Origin: Neurospora intermedia
Taxonomy: Eukaryota > Ascomycota > Sordariomycetes > Sordariales > Sordariaceae
DNA: 64,000 bases
Direction: 5' to 3'
Assembly: GCA_037102815.1 (NCBI GenBank)
Contig: BTPP01000002.1
Location: 4,464,001 to 4,528,000 of the forward strand
The position numbers and the translations under genes were made by a program. The notes under the pieces were generated by a model that worked only from the letters and a program-made list of their open reading frames with translations, was not told where the DNA came from and did not search any database. Below are positions 21,361-33,806 of the stretch, one piece after another. Position 1 is the stretch's first letter, and each line of letters begins with the position of its first letter.

Positions 21361-24300
21361 ATGGATGCTGCCGAGATCGTCCGCCGGGCCCTGGGCTCTA
21401 TCGCCGAACGAAGATCTTCGCAGCAACACCTACACCCACAACCACAAGCCACGCCCTCATACTTCCCCTTTCCCACCCAACAACACGCCGCACCCAGGCC
21501 TGCCGCCCCTCGCCCTCCACGCCGCGATGCCTCCAATCTGGGATACACGTTGACAGCATGCTGCAGATGTCGTCAGGTACGTCTCTTCCCAGTCGTCATC
21601 GAGTCTGCCTTGCTCTAATCCGAAACTTTGTTCCTTGTAGCGCAAAACCAGATGCGGTACCTCCTTACCTCGATGCATGCCTTGCGAGCGCGCGGGCGCC
21701 GTTTGCGAATACTGGGACTCGACCTTGCAAAGGAAGGTCAGCCGTTCTTACGTTGTCAAGCTACGGGACAAGCTACGCCGCCTTACCGACGAACTCGCAC
21801 AGTTCAAGACCGATGAACCAGACCCACAGGATCGCCGCCAGAGTCCCGATCTATCCAGCAGCCTGGTGCGACCCAACGTGACCGATGAGATCTCTTACTG
21901 GTTTGGGCCCAGCAGTGGTGTCGGCTTACAGCGAACGTTGATGGAAGAGGCTAAGCGCTATATGGAATCCGAGTCGTTTGCGAATCTGTTATCCGAGAGC
22001 GTTACCCGGCGAGTCGATAGGGCAAACCGTATGCAGAGCATTTCGACAGGGCGCAAGAAAAGCTACCCCTTGATCAGTGAGATTCCGGTTCAGCAACTGC
22101 CAAAGCGCGCCACAGCCGACAGGCTTCTCGAGGTTTACATTCAGAGAGCACAGATATGGGCGCCAATCCTCCACGAAAAGATCCTTGAGGAAAACGTCAA
22201 CGACGTGTACAGCGGCGACAAGGACCCCTACAAGAGGTTTGTGGTACACATGGTTTTTGCCATAGGTTTGCGCAAATTGTCGTCGCAGTTCGCCGGTCTC
22301 GCCGACAGTTTCTACATCGCCGCCACAGAGTACTTCTGGCAAGTCATACAGCCGCGAGACCTCAAATCACTACAGTGCATCATTTTACTGGCTCAATATT
22401 ACCTGCTGTGCCCCTACAAAGCACCTGGTTATTACATTGCTGGATTGGCGACCAAGCTTTGCCAGCAGCTTAACATTGTTGACGAACAAACCATTTCCTC
22501 TGGGGTTGATGAGCAGACACTTGATATGCGAAGGCGACTGGCTTGGGTGACGGTCAACAACGAATTGGGCTTGGCATACATCACTGGAAGGCCAAACGGC
22601 TTTTCCAAGAGTCATGATGCGATCAACCTCAAGTTCTTCGAAAGCCTCCCGGATGAGAATATCACCGCGGATGGCATCGAGTCCGGGCCCGCTTGTGTGA
22701 GAAAGCTGGTAGCTATCCACTTTTGCAAGATGACCCTCCTGCAAGCAGAGATACGACGAGTCTTGTATGAGCAAACCATGCCCAACGTCAATAGTGAAGA
22801 ACATTGCTGGGTTTCCAAGATGCAGAAAAAGTTGGAGGACTGGCGGGATTCTGCTCCTGAAAAGGCCGAGCCATGGTGCAAATCCTTGTATGTTTCCCGT
22901 CCATTTGCGTTGCTTTCTGTTTTATCGCTAATACTCAAGAATCCTCAGGTTCGCATTCTACTTCCACAACATGATGATCTCTCTATATCGCCCATCACCG
23001 CAAATACCAGAACCGTCTGCTACCGCCGCCGCCAAGTGCTATGATGCGTCCCGCGAAGTTATTGTGATTTCGAGCACACAAATCAAGGCATCGGCCGTCG
23101 ACGTCACATATATTTTCCTATCGACTATCCACACAGCGTTGAGTACTCTGCTGTGGTCCGTTTCCTACGCGGAGGTTCGAGCCGACCACTCCGCAGATGA
23201 AGTCAAGGACATTACGGAGACTGCGCTGGAAATATTTGCCCAATGCTCCGAATTTTTGCCAGAACCACAAGCCGTTTCGGAATTTTACGACGTCTTGATC
23301 TCGGTCTCCCTACGCCGCTATCACATCAAGGAGGAACCAATGACTCCTACGCCGGGTTTTCAGCACTTGCCGAACGCGAGTGGGTTTGGCCAGCCTGGCT
23401 TGCTTAATTCCAACAACATGTCCGATACAGGCATGTTCGCAACACCGCAAGCAACTCAAACGCCCCAGGATAAGGAGACACCGGTTTTCCGGGCTCCTAG
23501 CTTCCGCTATGTCTTCGACGGCACTCCTGAGCCGGAGCCGCCAGCAGATCTCCAGAACACACCATTCCGTCCTTCCCAACCCATGTTCCGCTCAAACTCG
23601 ATTTTTGGAAGTCCTTCGACGGATCCTGGCCGAAGGCTCTCTCACTGGGCCCCCGAATCTACTACTTCCAATGCCCCGGTAGACGCACAAGGGCCACCAA
23701 CAGGACGTTTCGAACCATCGATATCACCACCGACAGACCCCTCGACTCCGATTGCCATGCCGGGAGCATTCAACCCACCCACAACTCTTCCGCAAGCACC
23801 AGTACACGTCCCCGTCAACACTCTGCCGATCACGACAGAGCCTCTCACCTCCTACCACCTCGCCCCTAGCCCAGTGATGCCCCTCCCGCAACACGCACCA
23901 CCGCTAATACCGACAACAACGGCACAACAAGCCTGGTTCAACCCCCCGCCTCCTCTCCTCTCACCGCACACCTTCTCCTCAAGCAGAGGCAGCATCAGCA
24001 TTTCCGGAACAGCCAACGACGTCATGCTCAACCCCGGTCTCGGCCTCTGGCTCACGCGGTTTAGCGACAATTACTCCCTCAACCGCGGTCCACCGCCTAC
24101 TTCAAACGGGTGGGGACCTGCTTGGGCTAACGCCAACAACAATAATAGCAACAACAACCCCAACGGTATCGGCGCTGGTGGTGGTGGTCTAGGCATGGGA
24201 TCACCATGGGGAGCTCAGCCGCCCCCGCCTCATAGCGGTAGCATGGGAGGAGGGTTGCCGCCAAACAATAACAGCAACATGAACAACGTCTGGGCGACTC

Positions 24301-24419
24301 ACTGGTCGGATCAGAGACAGGGAAGTCTAAGCCAGGAACAGCAGGATGAGCTGATGGATGTGTTAGAGACGGAGGGAATTGCGGAGATCGATATGTTTTT
24401 GAAGATGGAGACTTCATGA
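21361..24419 (+). CDS. Zn2Cys6 transcription factor with Fungal_trans domain
   Basis: Predicted nuclear regulator of 977 residues in three exons: 21361-21576, 21641-22887, 22949-24419. The ATG at 21361 gives MDAAEIVRRALGSIAER. Intron 1 (64 bases, GTACGT..TGTAG) splits the zinc cluster between CCRCRQ and RKTRCGTSLPRCMPCERAG, completed by VCEYWD; intron 2 is 61 bases. The cluster, at about residues 66-98, is followed by the coil SRSYVVKLRDKLRRLTDEL. The Fungal_trans region follows, with LLEVYIQRAQIWAPILHEK, RFVVHMVFAIGLRK, LLAQYYLLCPY and DMRRRLAWVTVNNE. The last third is Pro/Ser/Asn-rich low complexity, ending with a short acidic helix MDVLETEGIAEIDMFLKMETS that may act in transactivation. The arrangement resembles Gal4-type regulators; the target is unknown. 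Confidence 0.9.
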
Positions 24420-24758
24420 GTTGTGAATGTGAGTGTGAGCCTATTAGTTTGACGGTGGGTTTTGGATAATGCATATCTTGGGAGGAAAGAAAGCAGTTGG
24501 GTTTGAAGGGAGAAAGGGTAGCGCGGGACGGGCGGCAAGATCTGATTTGGCTGGTTGGTTGGTGTATGGAGTCAGTTCTTTGGATATATTCGGTAGCTGG
24601 ACGCAGGTAGCTGTGGTATTTGATACATTGAAGAGAATTTTGAGAATCAGCTAATTCAGGTGATCAGCCAACTTCTGACCGTAAGATGAGCATGTCGTAG
24701 AGGCCAAGAAAAAAAAAAAAAGAAAAGTAAAAAAAAGAAAAGAAAGAAAGAGAAAAGG

Positions 24759-24790
<32 letters not shown>

Positions 24791-25244
24791 AGGAGAAAGA
24801 GAGAGAAGGGGGGAGTGAGAGGGAAAACACGCCAGGATATACTCATATCCTAGCCTTAGCACATTGTCAGCTTATCAGTGCGCAAGTCTGTTAGTGATAC
24901 CACAGGCAACTGAAAATTGTGCCAATGATCGTCAGGGGCAGAGACAACTTGCTGTCTCTAAGAGGTAGGCACACGCTTCCACCCTTCACCCTCTTCCCCC
25001 CCAAAATGAAAGAAACAATTATAAAGATGTAGTATAGTGCGCTGTTACATCTTCGCTACCTAGCTCTACACATTCCTACATTCCATATAACCAATGCCAC
25101 CCAATAGAAGAGCTACTCTCTCCCTCCCATGTTCGTTATGGGTACCTCCAGGAGTAGTATATACTCACTTGGTCCACCAGAAGAAATAGTGAAAACCGAT
25201 CATGCCCTCTGGTTTCTGAGCATGAACTACGAACTATTTACTAC
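24420..25244. other. 3' convergent intergenic region
   Basis: Lies between the 3' end of the 21361 transcription factor and the 3' end of the 25245 gene. It holds an A-rich tract and probable 3' UTRs, but no supported gene. Confidence 0.5.
24709..24788. repeat. A-rich tract (about 80 bases)
   Basis: A runs with scattered G and one T, followed by AG-rich sequence to about 24825. It is a simple repeat in a 3' intergenic space. Confidence 0.9.
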
Positions 25245-28132
25245 CTACGCATCAGCCGTACAACCCTCCCCAGAGGCTGCTACAACCCCAACTCCAGTCC
25301 CAGTCCCAGCAAGCCCAACGGCAAACCCAGGGCCAGCAGCTCTATTCTTCGAAACTACCTTCTTCTTCTTCCTCCGAGCCGTTCCATCCCCTCCCGCACC
25401 CGTACTCAGCCCAGCGTTGGGCGGTGCCTCCAACACCCAGCGCGCAATGGCCGAGGCGCGGTCCGTGGAGATGGGATACTCCTTGCCGTCGTCGACGGAC
25501 CAGCGGCGCATGTTTTGTGTCTGTGCTGGTTGGGTTTGGGCTTGAACTATTCCGCTGCCGTTGGCTGTGTTATGGTTGCTGTTGTGGTTAGGGGGTTTGG
25601 TGACTCCGTTTGTGTTTGCCGTTGTCGTGCCGTTAGCGATACTCGAGGTGGTGCGGGTTAGTAGTGCTGTCGAAGTTGAGGTTGAGCCGTTGGTGGGTTG
25701 CGAGGTAGGTTTGGATCCGTTGGTTGCTGCGGTAGTGGTATCTTTTGGCGGCGGCGGCGGTGCATCCAAAGTAAGAGACTCGAAATCACGCCCGATGAGC
25801 TTAGCGTCCATGGCTGCCACGGCGTTATCAAGCCTGTAATCGTTTTCCGCACGCAGTTGGCGGGCTTTGACCGCCATGCGAAAAGATGCTTCGTCTTTGA
25901 TTCGATCATCGCCCAGGGCGTCGATGATGGCTTGGTGTTGGATACGTTCCTTGCGATGCTTCTCGGCCTCGGCGCCGCCGGTGCTGCCGTTGCTGGAGGT
26001 TGAACGCACGATGGCTCCTGCTTCCACCGGACCCCCGGTCGAAGGTGGTGGAAGGGTTTTGTGTTGTTTGATGGGGACTGGCAGCGCTATCGGTACTGAT
26101 CCGCCGCCGCCGGGGCCTGAAGGCTGGAAAAGTGGGAGAGGCGCTGGGGCGCAGAGGTCCTCCCATGTCCCGGCTAGCTGGATGAGGTTGCCAGACGCTC
26201 GGAGAACCTCGGTCCAGTCGGCGCGGGCTGGTGAGCGACTAGCTTGGAAGATTGGGTAACCATCGGCAAGGCGCGCCAGTCGTGCTACCATGTAGGCGTG
26301 TCGAAGGAGCTCCTTGGTTGAGGTCTGGATAAGACAGTGACAGAGGAGAAGAGCGTGTAATGCGTCGTTCATGAGAGGATGATAAGTGAGAGTCTCCGTT
26401 GTTGTCTGGAAGGTAGCGAATGTGGGCTGTTGTTGCTGCGTACGTACTGGTGTAAGCTCCGTGCTAGGATATGGAGGCAGGTCAGCCGGGGGAGACGCCG
26501 CGAAAAGGTCCGAGAGAGCATAAATGCGGTGAGTAGTTTGGCTCTCGCCAGGTTCACCGGTCACGGGAGAGTCAGAACGGGAAGCATGGGAGAATGACCG
26601 AGGGACACGAACCCCATTAGCGGCGTAGTTGACTTTCCGGGCAAAGTCTTCGGCAATCTCAATGGGTAGGTCAGGCGAATACTCAAAGTGCGACAGATAG
26701 TTCATGTAGTCTTTCAGCGCACGCTTGGCGTTGTGACGGACGAGCTTCCTCGCCTCCATCACCTTTTTCTCGGCCTCTTGCTCAGCAGTTGTTAACACGG
26801 GTATGGCCTGTGTTGTCGCTTCTAAGCCAGTCTTAGTGCCTTCTTCATGTATATCACCATTTGCAGCTTTTCCTGTAGCAGATTTGGTTTCGGCAGGTTT
26901 AGAGGGGAAGGCAGCTTGGACGTGCTGACAGGCAATGGTCAGATAGACACCAGCGCGTTGGAACAATAGCTGAATTTCCAAGCTATTAGGCTGCTCCTCC
27001 TCCTTGAGCACCACATCCTCCTGTTTCCGTCCGCCAGGTCGGGCTTGAGGATGGTTGTGGTGCTTTGGAGCATTTTGTGGCAACCGGTAAACCCGATGTA
27101 TCCTGAGGGCTTCTGTCAAATCGGCAATGGCGCCCTCAAAGTCCTCCTTGAAAGTCCTCACGGTGGCGCGAGTCCTTAGAGGCTCTCCCTGGGTGGATTT
27201 CTCTGATATAATTTCACTCAGAGCATCCAGGTTGGTGCACTGGGCCAGCTGCCTACTCGGTATTTTCTCGTGGAAGAAGTGTACGTATTTGGCGTCGGCA
27301 TCCTGGGGGTTGCGCTGGAGTACAAGCGAGGCCACCTCCTCAAGGGGAGAAGCGCTTTGCATTGTAGCCACACTCGACGCTATTTCATCTAGGTGATATG
27401 CCTTGGAAAGCTTCTGGGTCGCCTGTTCCCTCATTCGGTGTTTTCTTTCTCGACTGAGCTTCGTTTGTCCCCCAGGTCCAAACAGTCCCAGCGTATGATG
27501 GTGGCCACCGGACATGCTGTGCTGGGAGACCGTTGCGACACCACTGGCGGCACGTACAGCCAAATTCGTAGCATCGTCGACGAGGCGGCGGATCTTGACA
27601 AGGTCAAAAAAGACGGAAGGATCGATGGGCCGCGGCCGTGGGGTATTATAGTTCAAGTTGGCTAGAGTCTCGAGGATCTCAGGAGGGAGCTGAAGCCATG
27701 GGCCGTGGAAGGACGAGATATAGCGCCAATGCCTAGTGAATATCAAGGACAGAAGGTTAGTCTAAGATTCAAGTAGTCTACTGGCTGTGCACATTATGGA
27801 GAAGGACAAAGGAAGGAGGTCAAGAGCGCAAGACATGGACTTGAAGAAGACCAAAGACGGGCAAAGATGGCTCTTCCTTGGGCCAATTGGCAGTGCTATG
27901 GGTCGCGAAGGGGAACGGCGCACTTATTCCGACAGATGATGAGTGCCGGCACCGGAGGCGGTTGCTGTTGTGGCTGAGCCTTGGTCTTTGCCGTCTTGTT
28001 GCTTCCACTTCCACTTCCACTTCCACTTCCACTTCCACTTCGACTTGAGGGATCTTGGGTCGCGGGGACAGCAGGCGACTGTACCTCACTGGCGTTGTCC
28101 TCGACTGAGGTAGACTTCTTCTTTTTGGCCAT
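25245..28132 (-). CDS. Large conserved fungal protein with TPR-like segment
   Basis: Protein of 898 residues in two exons: 28132-27924 and 27732-25245. Intron 27923-27733 (191 bases) has GTGCGC and CACTAG ends. The junction makes CRNK-HWRYISSFHGPWLQLPP, a phrase I associate with a conserved Pezizomycotina family sometimes labelled histidine kinase group protein; that label is from memory and no kinase motif is visible. The start is the ATG at 28132 (MAKKKKSTSVEDNAS). A Ser-Gly repeat follows, coded by a six-base minisatellite, then a conserved core of about residues 60-600. This contains PSVFFDLVKIRRLVDDATNL, and a TPR-like helix pair at RTRATVRTFKEDFEGAIADL with AHVQAAF further on. The last 250 residues are Thr/Asn/Pro-rich low complexity with a basic RRKKKKVVSKNRAAG patch. 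There is no signal peptide; it is probably cytosolic or nuclear. Function is not known to me. Confidence 0.82.
28002..28041. repeat. CTTCCA hexanucleotide repeat
   Basis: About six to seven CTTCCA units inside exon 1 of the 28132 gene, coding alternating Ser-Gly on the minus strand. A six-base period keeps frame, so copy number can vary without breaking the gene. Confidence 0.9.
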
Positions 28133-29411
28133 ATTGCCGATCAATTGACTGGTAATTGCGACTAACCGTGGGGAGGTTGTGGTTGTGGCTGTGGTGTCGT
28201 GGGCGATGCGATGACCGTGGGAGGGGGGCGAGGTCGCGATAGTCTCAAAGGTCCGGTCGAGGAGCACCGAGACTTGAGGATGGGAACAATGGAAAGCCAC
28301 GGTAGACGGCGACGCGATTCCGGCGGTATTATTCGGCGTATTCGGCGGTCGTCATCGAGATAGAAGGCTGGTGGCCGGTCAGTGAGTGTTGTTGTTCAAG
28401 GTTTGGTTTCGATTCTCGAATTCGACTTCCATTTCCCTCCCGCGGCAGTTGCGTTTGACGTCAAACCAATCTGGCCCGGGTCTGTTAGTGCATGTGCCTG
28501 TGGTTTGCCAAGTGGGGGGCTTGTAGGGCTGCTTAGGGGTATTACCGTAACGCACCATTGGGGAAGGCACAGCAGTGCTGGAAGCTGGACCCCAGGCGCC
28601 AAGCAGGTTCCCTTATCGTACCCCAGATAAGCTACCCTAGAGCAGGTACGTAGCCCAGCACGCCAATGACAAAAAAGCTGGCACCTTACAGTTCATCCAT
28701 CTAATAAGTGTAAGATGGTCGAAAAAAATGAACCGAATATGGAGAGTCCAACCGATACGGCTCGCTTTGGTTAGGGGAAGCCTTTATAAACTTAGACCGT
28801 GATTATACTAATTCGAAAGCATTCCGCAAAACGTCATTTGAAGGTTCCTCTCTTCAAGAATTGCCTACATGGAGACACGTGAAAGAGTATGCAGGTACTC
28901 TTACGACGATTCGGTTGATCGCCCTTCTACAAGTAAGTGCCCGAAAGGTGCCAGATTTTCTGTCACGAGCGCTCTCAGGTTATGAAGCTCGGAATCTCCC
29001 GGTTTTATTCCCCTCTTCTCACTTTCACTTTACCGAACCAACTTTCCATTTCCTTGCTTCAAAATCTTCAGATGTCAATTCGACTGATCTCGTATTCAGT
29101 CCCATTACATACTACCTATATGTAGTATACACTACCTACCTTTACTTCACATTCAATTCTCCGGATGCAACTGCCATCAACCGCTTATCGTTTCAATCAT
29201 CAGATAATCATTCACCCCCAACTCTCGAGCCTCACCGAGACATTTGTTCTCCCTGAAAAGGCACTCGTTGCCGTTCAAAGCATCCCTCAGCCAGCTGAAA
29301 GCAACTCAAAATGTCCATTTGCAAATCTGGCCATGACGAACGGAGGAGTCAGTAAGGATCTCACTATCACAAAACGAATTACCCTAATCGGTCCACTTAC
29401 CTGAAATCAAC
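28133..29411. other. Intergenic / promoter of the 28132 gene
   Basis: Upstream side of the 28132 gene and downstream side of the 30161 gene. No coding signal is recognised. About 29050-29250 is CT- and AT-rich. A GTAAG/CAG-like pair just beyond the stop at 29412 hints that the 30161 gene might extend by one more exon, but I could not support that. Confidence 0.4.
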
Positions 29412-30161
29412 TCATCCGATAAATGACGAAACATCCGGAGACGGAGCCGGCGCCGTCATAACCACCGTGGACCCCTCAGCCCTCGGAAGTATAATTGTTC
29501 CCTTTCCTTGCCCAACGAGACATGCACATGCCCTCTGTATCTGATCTTCTGGTCGACCCCGCCACGCTTGAGGACAATGTTCCATCACGGGCGGCGCTCT
29601 TGCTACCGCCCTTCGTCGTCGACCCAGCCGGGGAAGAGCTCCGCTGGCTCTGATTGTCATCGTTGCCGGTGTCCCATCATTGTCGTTCATGGACTTCGCC
29701 AGGGTATTGGTTACCGTCGTGGTCGGAATCAGGGTCCTAGTAATCGTTCCGCTGACGGTTGTGGTGACTGTTATTGTGGTCTTATCCGGTTCGCTGTCGT
29801 CGCTATCGTCGTTATCTCCTTCATACATATGGTGGCCTGCAAGGCGCACCTTTGGAGGTTTGGCTATCGAAATTGGCGAGACTGCTGGTGGGGGAGTCAC
29901 TGTAGTGACTCGAGATGTGGCTTGGGGAATCTGAACGGGTCGCACAACTGCTGAACCTGCGAAGTAAGACGAGCAAAAGGACTCGGCCAGCTTCCGGTTT
30001 GTGTCGGTTTTGTCGACTGGCTCGAGCAGTTGCAGAAGGGCATTATCCTCGCATCTGTCTTGATGATGGATGGTTCTCTCATGGCAAGTGCGTGAAGGGG
30101 CTGAGAGGACTGAGTGAACGAGAAGCAAGAGGCTCCAAGGGAGAAAATGCGTCAGGTTCAT
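29412..30161 (-). CDS. Hypothetical secreted Thr/Val-rich protein (249 aa)
   Basis: Single-exon gene from ATG 30161 to TGA 29414-29412. It has a signal peptide, MNLTHFLPWSLLLLVHSVLS, then a cysteine pair in SRTCHERTIHHQDRC. Next comes ESFCSSYF, a phrase common near the start of fungal secreted cell-surface proteins, followed by a long Thr/Val/Ser tract (TTITVTTTVSGTITRTL) likely to be O-glycosylated. A basic RLGRRRRAVARA patch may be a Kex2-type processing site. The C-terminal part has cysteines in EHCPQAW and ACACLVGQGK. There is no GPI signal or transmembrane segment at the C-terminus. A TATA-like box lies about 85 bases upstream. I recognise no enzyme domain; extracellular or wall-associated protein is the best guess. 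Confidence 0.75.
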   Translation of the reverse strand: MNLTHFLPWSLLLLVHSVLSAPSRTCHERTIHHQDRCEDNALLQLLEPVDKTDTNRKLAESFCSSYFAGSAVVRPVQIPQATSRVTTVTPPPAVSPISIAKPPKVRLAGHHMYEGDNDDSDDSEPDKTTITVTTTVSGTITRTLIPTTTVTNTLAKSMNDNDGTPATMTIRASGALPRLGRRRRAVARAPPVMEHCPQAWRGRPEDQIQRACACLVGQGKGTIILPRAEGSTVVMTAPAPSPDVSSFIG

Positions 30162-30791
30162 GGTGGTGAAGAGACTTGTTGGCAGTGCTTTGGTCAATCC
30201 CCTGATTTCTACACCTCACCTCGCCCGATCATGGGCATACATCTTATAAATGGCCGGCGGTCCATTCGAAAGCTGTCGGTGACGTGTGCGAGTACGCGGA
30301 GGTTGCAAATATTGTGGCTGGGAGTTGGAGTTGGAATGCTAACCTCCCTCCTGCCATCTAGTGTCTCTCTACTGCCCACATTCCGCGGTGCTAATGCGAG
30401 CACCTAGGCATTGGAACGAAACCCAACTTCTCTGCGGCATTGACAATTAATTCCAATGCCTTCTCTCCCTGCTTCTAGAATTTTGGTCTGAAACGACGCT
30501 ATCAAGCTCGCATACACACTTTCCAGCCTCTGCACATGTCTTGAACAGCAAGACTCACAACTTGCTTGCCGACGCCGTTCCAACATCTTGTACTCTTGCT
30601 CTATTTCCTTTGACTGCCCTGCAATGTCTCGTAACTGTCAACACTACACAGTTCAAGTTCTATGTCACGACTGGGAAACGAAAAAGCCTCTAGGGGTATC
30701 ACACAATTTATGTATTACAGCCCATCAGTCGCCCTTCTAACAGCAATGGACTAGTACCGACTTTCACACAGTTACAAAGTCTCGCACTAGT
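30162..30791. other. Intergenic spacer
   Basis: Promoter of the 30161 gene on the left (TATA at 30243-30250) and 3' side of the S1/P1 nuclease gene on the right. No gene was seen. Confidence 0.5.
30243..30250 (-). promoter_or_regulatory. Probable TATA box of the 30161 gene
   Basis: Minus-strand TTTATAAG about 85 bases upstream of the ATG at 30161. Position fits a core promoter. Confidence 0.45.
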
Positions 30792-31783
30792 TTAGTGCCA
30801 GAACTCGAAGCCGGTGCGGTTGTCAAAGATCAAGTTCAACCAGCCCGCCAGTCTGATGCCGCCCTTGATGATGCTGCGCTCAACGACCTCCGTAGCGCCC
30901 TTGTAGTAATCACCGCCAATCTCGGTACCGTTCAGCTGGTTGCCGGGAACCTTCATGACATAATGGCAGACCTCTTCATTGCCGTCCTGCGCCCAAGCGG
31001 CAGCCGCGCGCTCGGAAGCCTTCCTGGTGGCGACCGAGTGGTAACGCAACCACCTGCGGACGTCCTTGCGATACTGGCCCTGGTTGATCTTGGCGGCGAG
31101 GTTGTTGGCCCACCCCAAAAAGTCGGCGCTGGTGATGTTGGCGGCGCTGGTCGGAGGGGAAATGCCGAGCATGGCGTTGGGGATCGAGGTGTCCCAGGCG
31201 GCGTGCAAGTTGGTCTTGTAGCCCTGGAAGGTGACGGTGATGTTGTTGGCTCCCTCGCCGAAGCCTTCGGTGTGCAGAGGCTGGGCAATATCACCCAAGA
31301 AGTGGACAATGAACTTGAGAGCCTGCGCCTTTTGGTCGGCGGTGATGTTCTTCATCTGCACACGCTCGGTCTACAAAACATGCCCTGGTTAGTCAATTTG
31401 CCCTTTATTCTACGCCATGACATAGTTTGAGGTCAACTAACGTAGTTTCCGATAGCAGAAACGACACAGCCCTCAGGAGGGCAGTCCTCCGGGAGGACAA
31501 GGTGGCAGCTCTCCGGGGGAGGGCCGTCATGGCCGTTCACGAAATGAAGACCGGCGGACCACGCATTGGCCGCCGACTCATAGCGGAAAGAGTCAGCCCA
31601 CGACGCAATGTTGCCCATATAACTGGTCGAGTTGTCGCCCAAGATGGTCTGGACCTGCTTCACGGTGTTGGGGGTGAGATACTGCTGGGCGACAGACGCG
31701 ACGGTAGCATGGCCGAGCTTGCCCCAGGCGCTGACGGTGGCGGCCTGGAGGAGGACGACGGGGAGGACAACAGAGGTCTTCAT
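30792..31783 (-). CDS. Secreted S1/P1-type zinc nuclease
   Basis: Secreted single-strand nuclease / 3'-nucleotidase of 306 residues in two exons (31783-31442 and 31370-30792). The 71-base intron has GTTAGT..TTGTAG ends and a phase-0 junction (GNY-TERVQMK). The signal peptide, about 19 residues (MKTSVVLPVVLLQAATVSA), leaves a mature N-terminal Trp. In S1/P1 nucleases that Trp backbone and the nearby His (WGKLGHATVA) bind zinc. Other expected ligands are visible: Asp in SWAD, His in LHFVNGHD, His/Asp in FIVHFLGDIAQPLH and HAAWD. Paired cysteines (SCHLVLPEDCPPEGC) and N-glycosylation sites (NITV, NGTE) fit secretion. Length matches P1/S1 precursors. Members degrade RNA and single-stranded DNA outside the cell to recover phosphate and nucleosides. 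Identification is secure; substrate preference is inferred from family. Confidence 0.95.
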
Positions 31784-31883
31784 GGTGATGGGCGTTCAGG
31801 CTGCTGAGGAACAAGAAGAGACTCGGAAACCGTGAGCAGCAGCAGGAAAGCCAGCAATTGCTGGTCCACGGCGCCGGCTACCA

Positions 31884-31891
31884 TTTTTATA
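31884..31891 (-). promoter_or_regulatory. Probable TATA box of the S1/P1 nuclease gene
   Basis: Minus-strand TATAAAAA about 100 bases upstream of the ATG at 31783. Confidence 0.5.
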
Positions 31892-33729
31892 AAGTCAGTC
31901 CTTCCACACGCGTATTGTAGAAGCGAGCCATCGATATCTGCCGATGCGGTGGCTTGGTGGCAAGCTAGTCGGAGTTGTATCCATGATAGCACTAGGGTTT
32001 GCGGGTTGTGGGGTTGATGGACGTCAATAACTCGGATGTCGGATCCCCAAAAAGGCAGCTGCAAAGAAGGCTTGCAATCGGCGCCGATCATTTCAGGTCC
32101 CGATGTTATGGACCGCGAGCACGGCACATGCTGCTCGACGCGACAAAGGTGGTGATGCATACAGTTCTGACAGGTATGTACAGTACTTGTAAGGTGATAT
32201 ACCTAGGTAGCCTCGAAGATGCAAAGGACAGAAAGGCCGGACGAGAAGAGGCACACCTAGAGGACGGACACCGGCTAGGTATTGTGAGTACTGTACCCGA
32301 TGCCCACGTGTTGGTTACACTATCCTTGATTGGCAGGTGCACTAACATCACCCTTGTAGTGTCTTTCGACGCTATCGTGGCTATCTGCGCCGACTTTCGC
32401 AGTACTATTAACCCTCTTCACAATCTATCACCGTCATCAATCATTTCCTAGGATCCGTGGGACGAATACAAGTGGCTCGACGGCTGGGTTGTAGGTCTTG
32501 TATCAATTATATCAAGCCGTATCATGCTATTGTCAAATACCGACTTATCATAGCCTTTTGAAGCTATTCCCTTGGCCCCGGACGACTTGCGGCAAACTTT
32601 TTCACCTCAGGGTGTGATAAATTTCTGCGCCGGTCACACAAGTCCTTGTCCCGCATGAACCTTGGGGTTGTTATCTCGGAAAACCCCAACAGCTCGCAAA
32701 CACGAATACAACAGTCGAAAAAGCCAAACCCCATAACTACCACAGCACAGCAGGAACGGTAGCCATCATGTTCACCCTCACCGACCTTTCAAATAATACT
32801 TTCGACTCGTCCAGAAAAGTTTGAGTGCCAGGCCGCTAGGTGGATAGCGCCAAGTAACAACTCCCGATAATCGTTACAGATAAGACAGCTCACTCTGCCA
32901 TCCGATGACGGCCCCGGCTGGATGCCCCCAAGGCCCGGAGAGTGGAGTTTTACGGCTCGCTCCCGCAAGGAAACAGGCCGTACAAGTAGGCAATCTCAAC
33001 CCCCTCCGGCGCAACTCTATTCCCGTTTGAGCCTTAATACTTTTTAGACCTTACAACAACACTTTAAATCCATTATTCATCTTGACCTCTCCTCAGATCT
33101 TGTAAATGACCAACGCGCCATTCGGATTTTCTCCCCTAGTCATGTACTAGAGCGGGTTCATCCCAAGCAGATCGACCTCTTGAGCGATTACTTGGTACGA
33201 GTCGAGCCCCTTGTGTAAGGATTCTGTATATTCGATGAGATTGTCAACGAAATCGATTAACACTTGCTGCTGCTTGACGCCAAGGGCGTGAAGTGGTTGT
33301 TTAGAAGTGAAGCCCTAGAGATTGAGGACGGCTTACATCATTGCACCAATACACTGCTAGCAGTACCATAACTGCACGCAATCCTCCCACCAGCGTGCGG
33401 TCGAGGTTCGTTAACGGTTTTCTCTTGAACACCACTCAACTATGTAGTGGAAGTTACTCGCAACACCTGCCGGAAACCCCCATTGCTCGTTTACTGCCCG
33501 GTCTCATGGAGAGTAATATTTCCTGTGCTGACGGTGCATGTTTCTGTCATGGGGGGTTGTGGGCGGCAGGGCGATGGCATCAACGGCCTGAGATACCGGG
33601 ATGAGTCAATGAACTACCTACAGTACATGTAGGAAGCGCGAATTTGGGGGGACGGAGGTTGTGTGACTTACCGTATAGTTCCGGAGTAAATATTTTCAGG
33701 GTTCTGATAAAGCAGGCAGAATCTTTGTA

Positions 33730-33806
33730 CATACTGCATCACTTCATGCCCACCAAGATTGTATGCAAGACGGTGATTCTGAATTTTCACCCTCTAGCGC
33801 ACTCGA
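33730..33806. repeat. Partial direct copy of the MITE-like element interior
   Basis: About 77 bases that match 34125-34203 with roughly ten differences. The shared core TTGTATGCAAGACGGTGATT is identical. Neither terminal inverted repeat is recognisable around this copy, so it is a truncated or older insertion, or a segmental duplication. Confidence 0.75.

Noticed and set aside
31780-32160. ATG-started 126-codon minus-strand frame upstream of the S1/P1 nuclease
   Set aside because: It runs through the TATA box and leader of the nuclease gene and has no family features.
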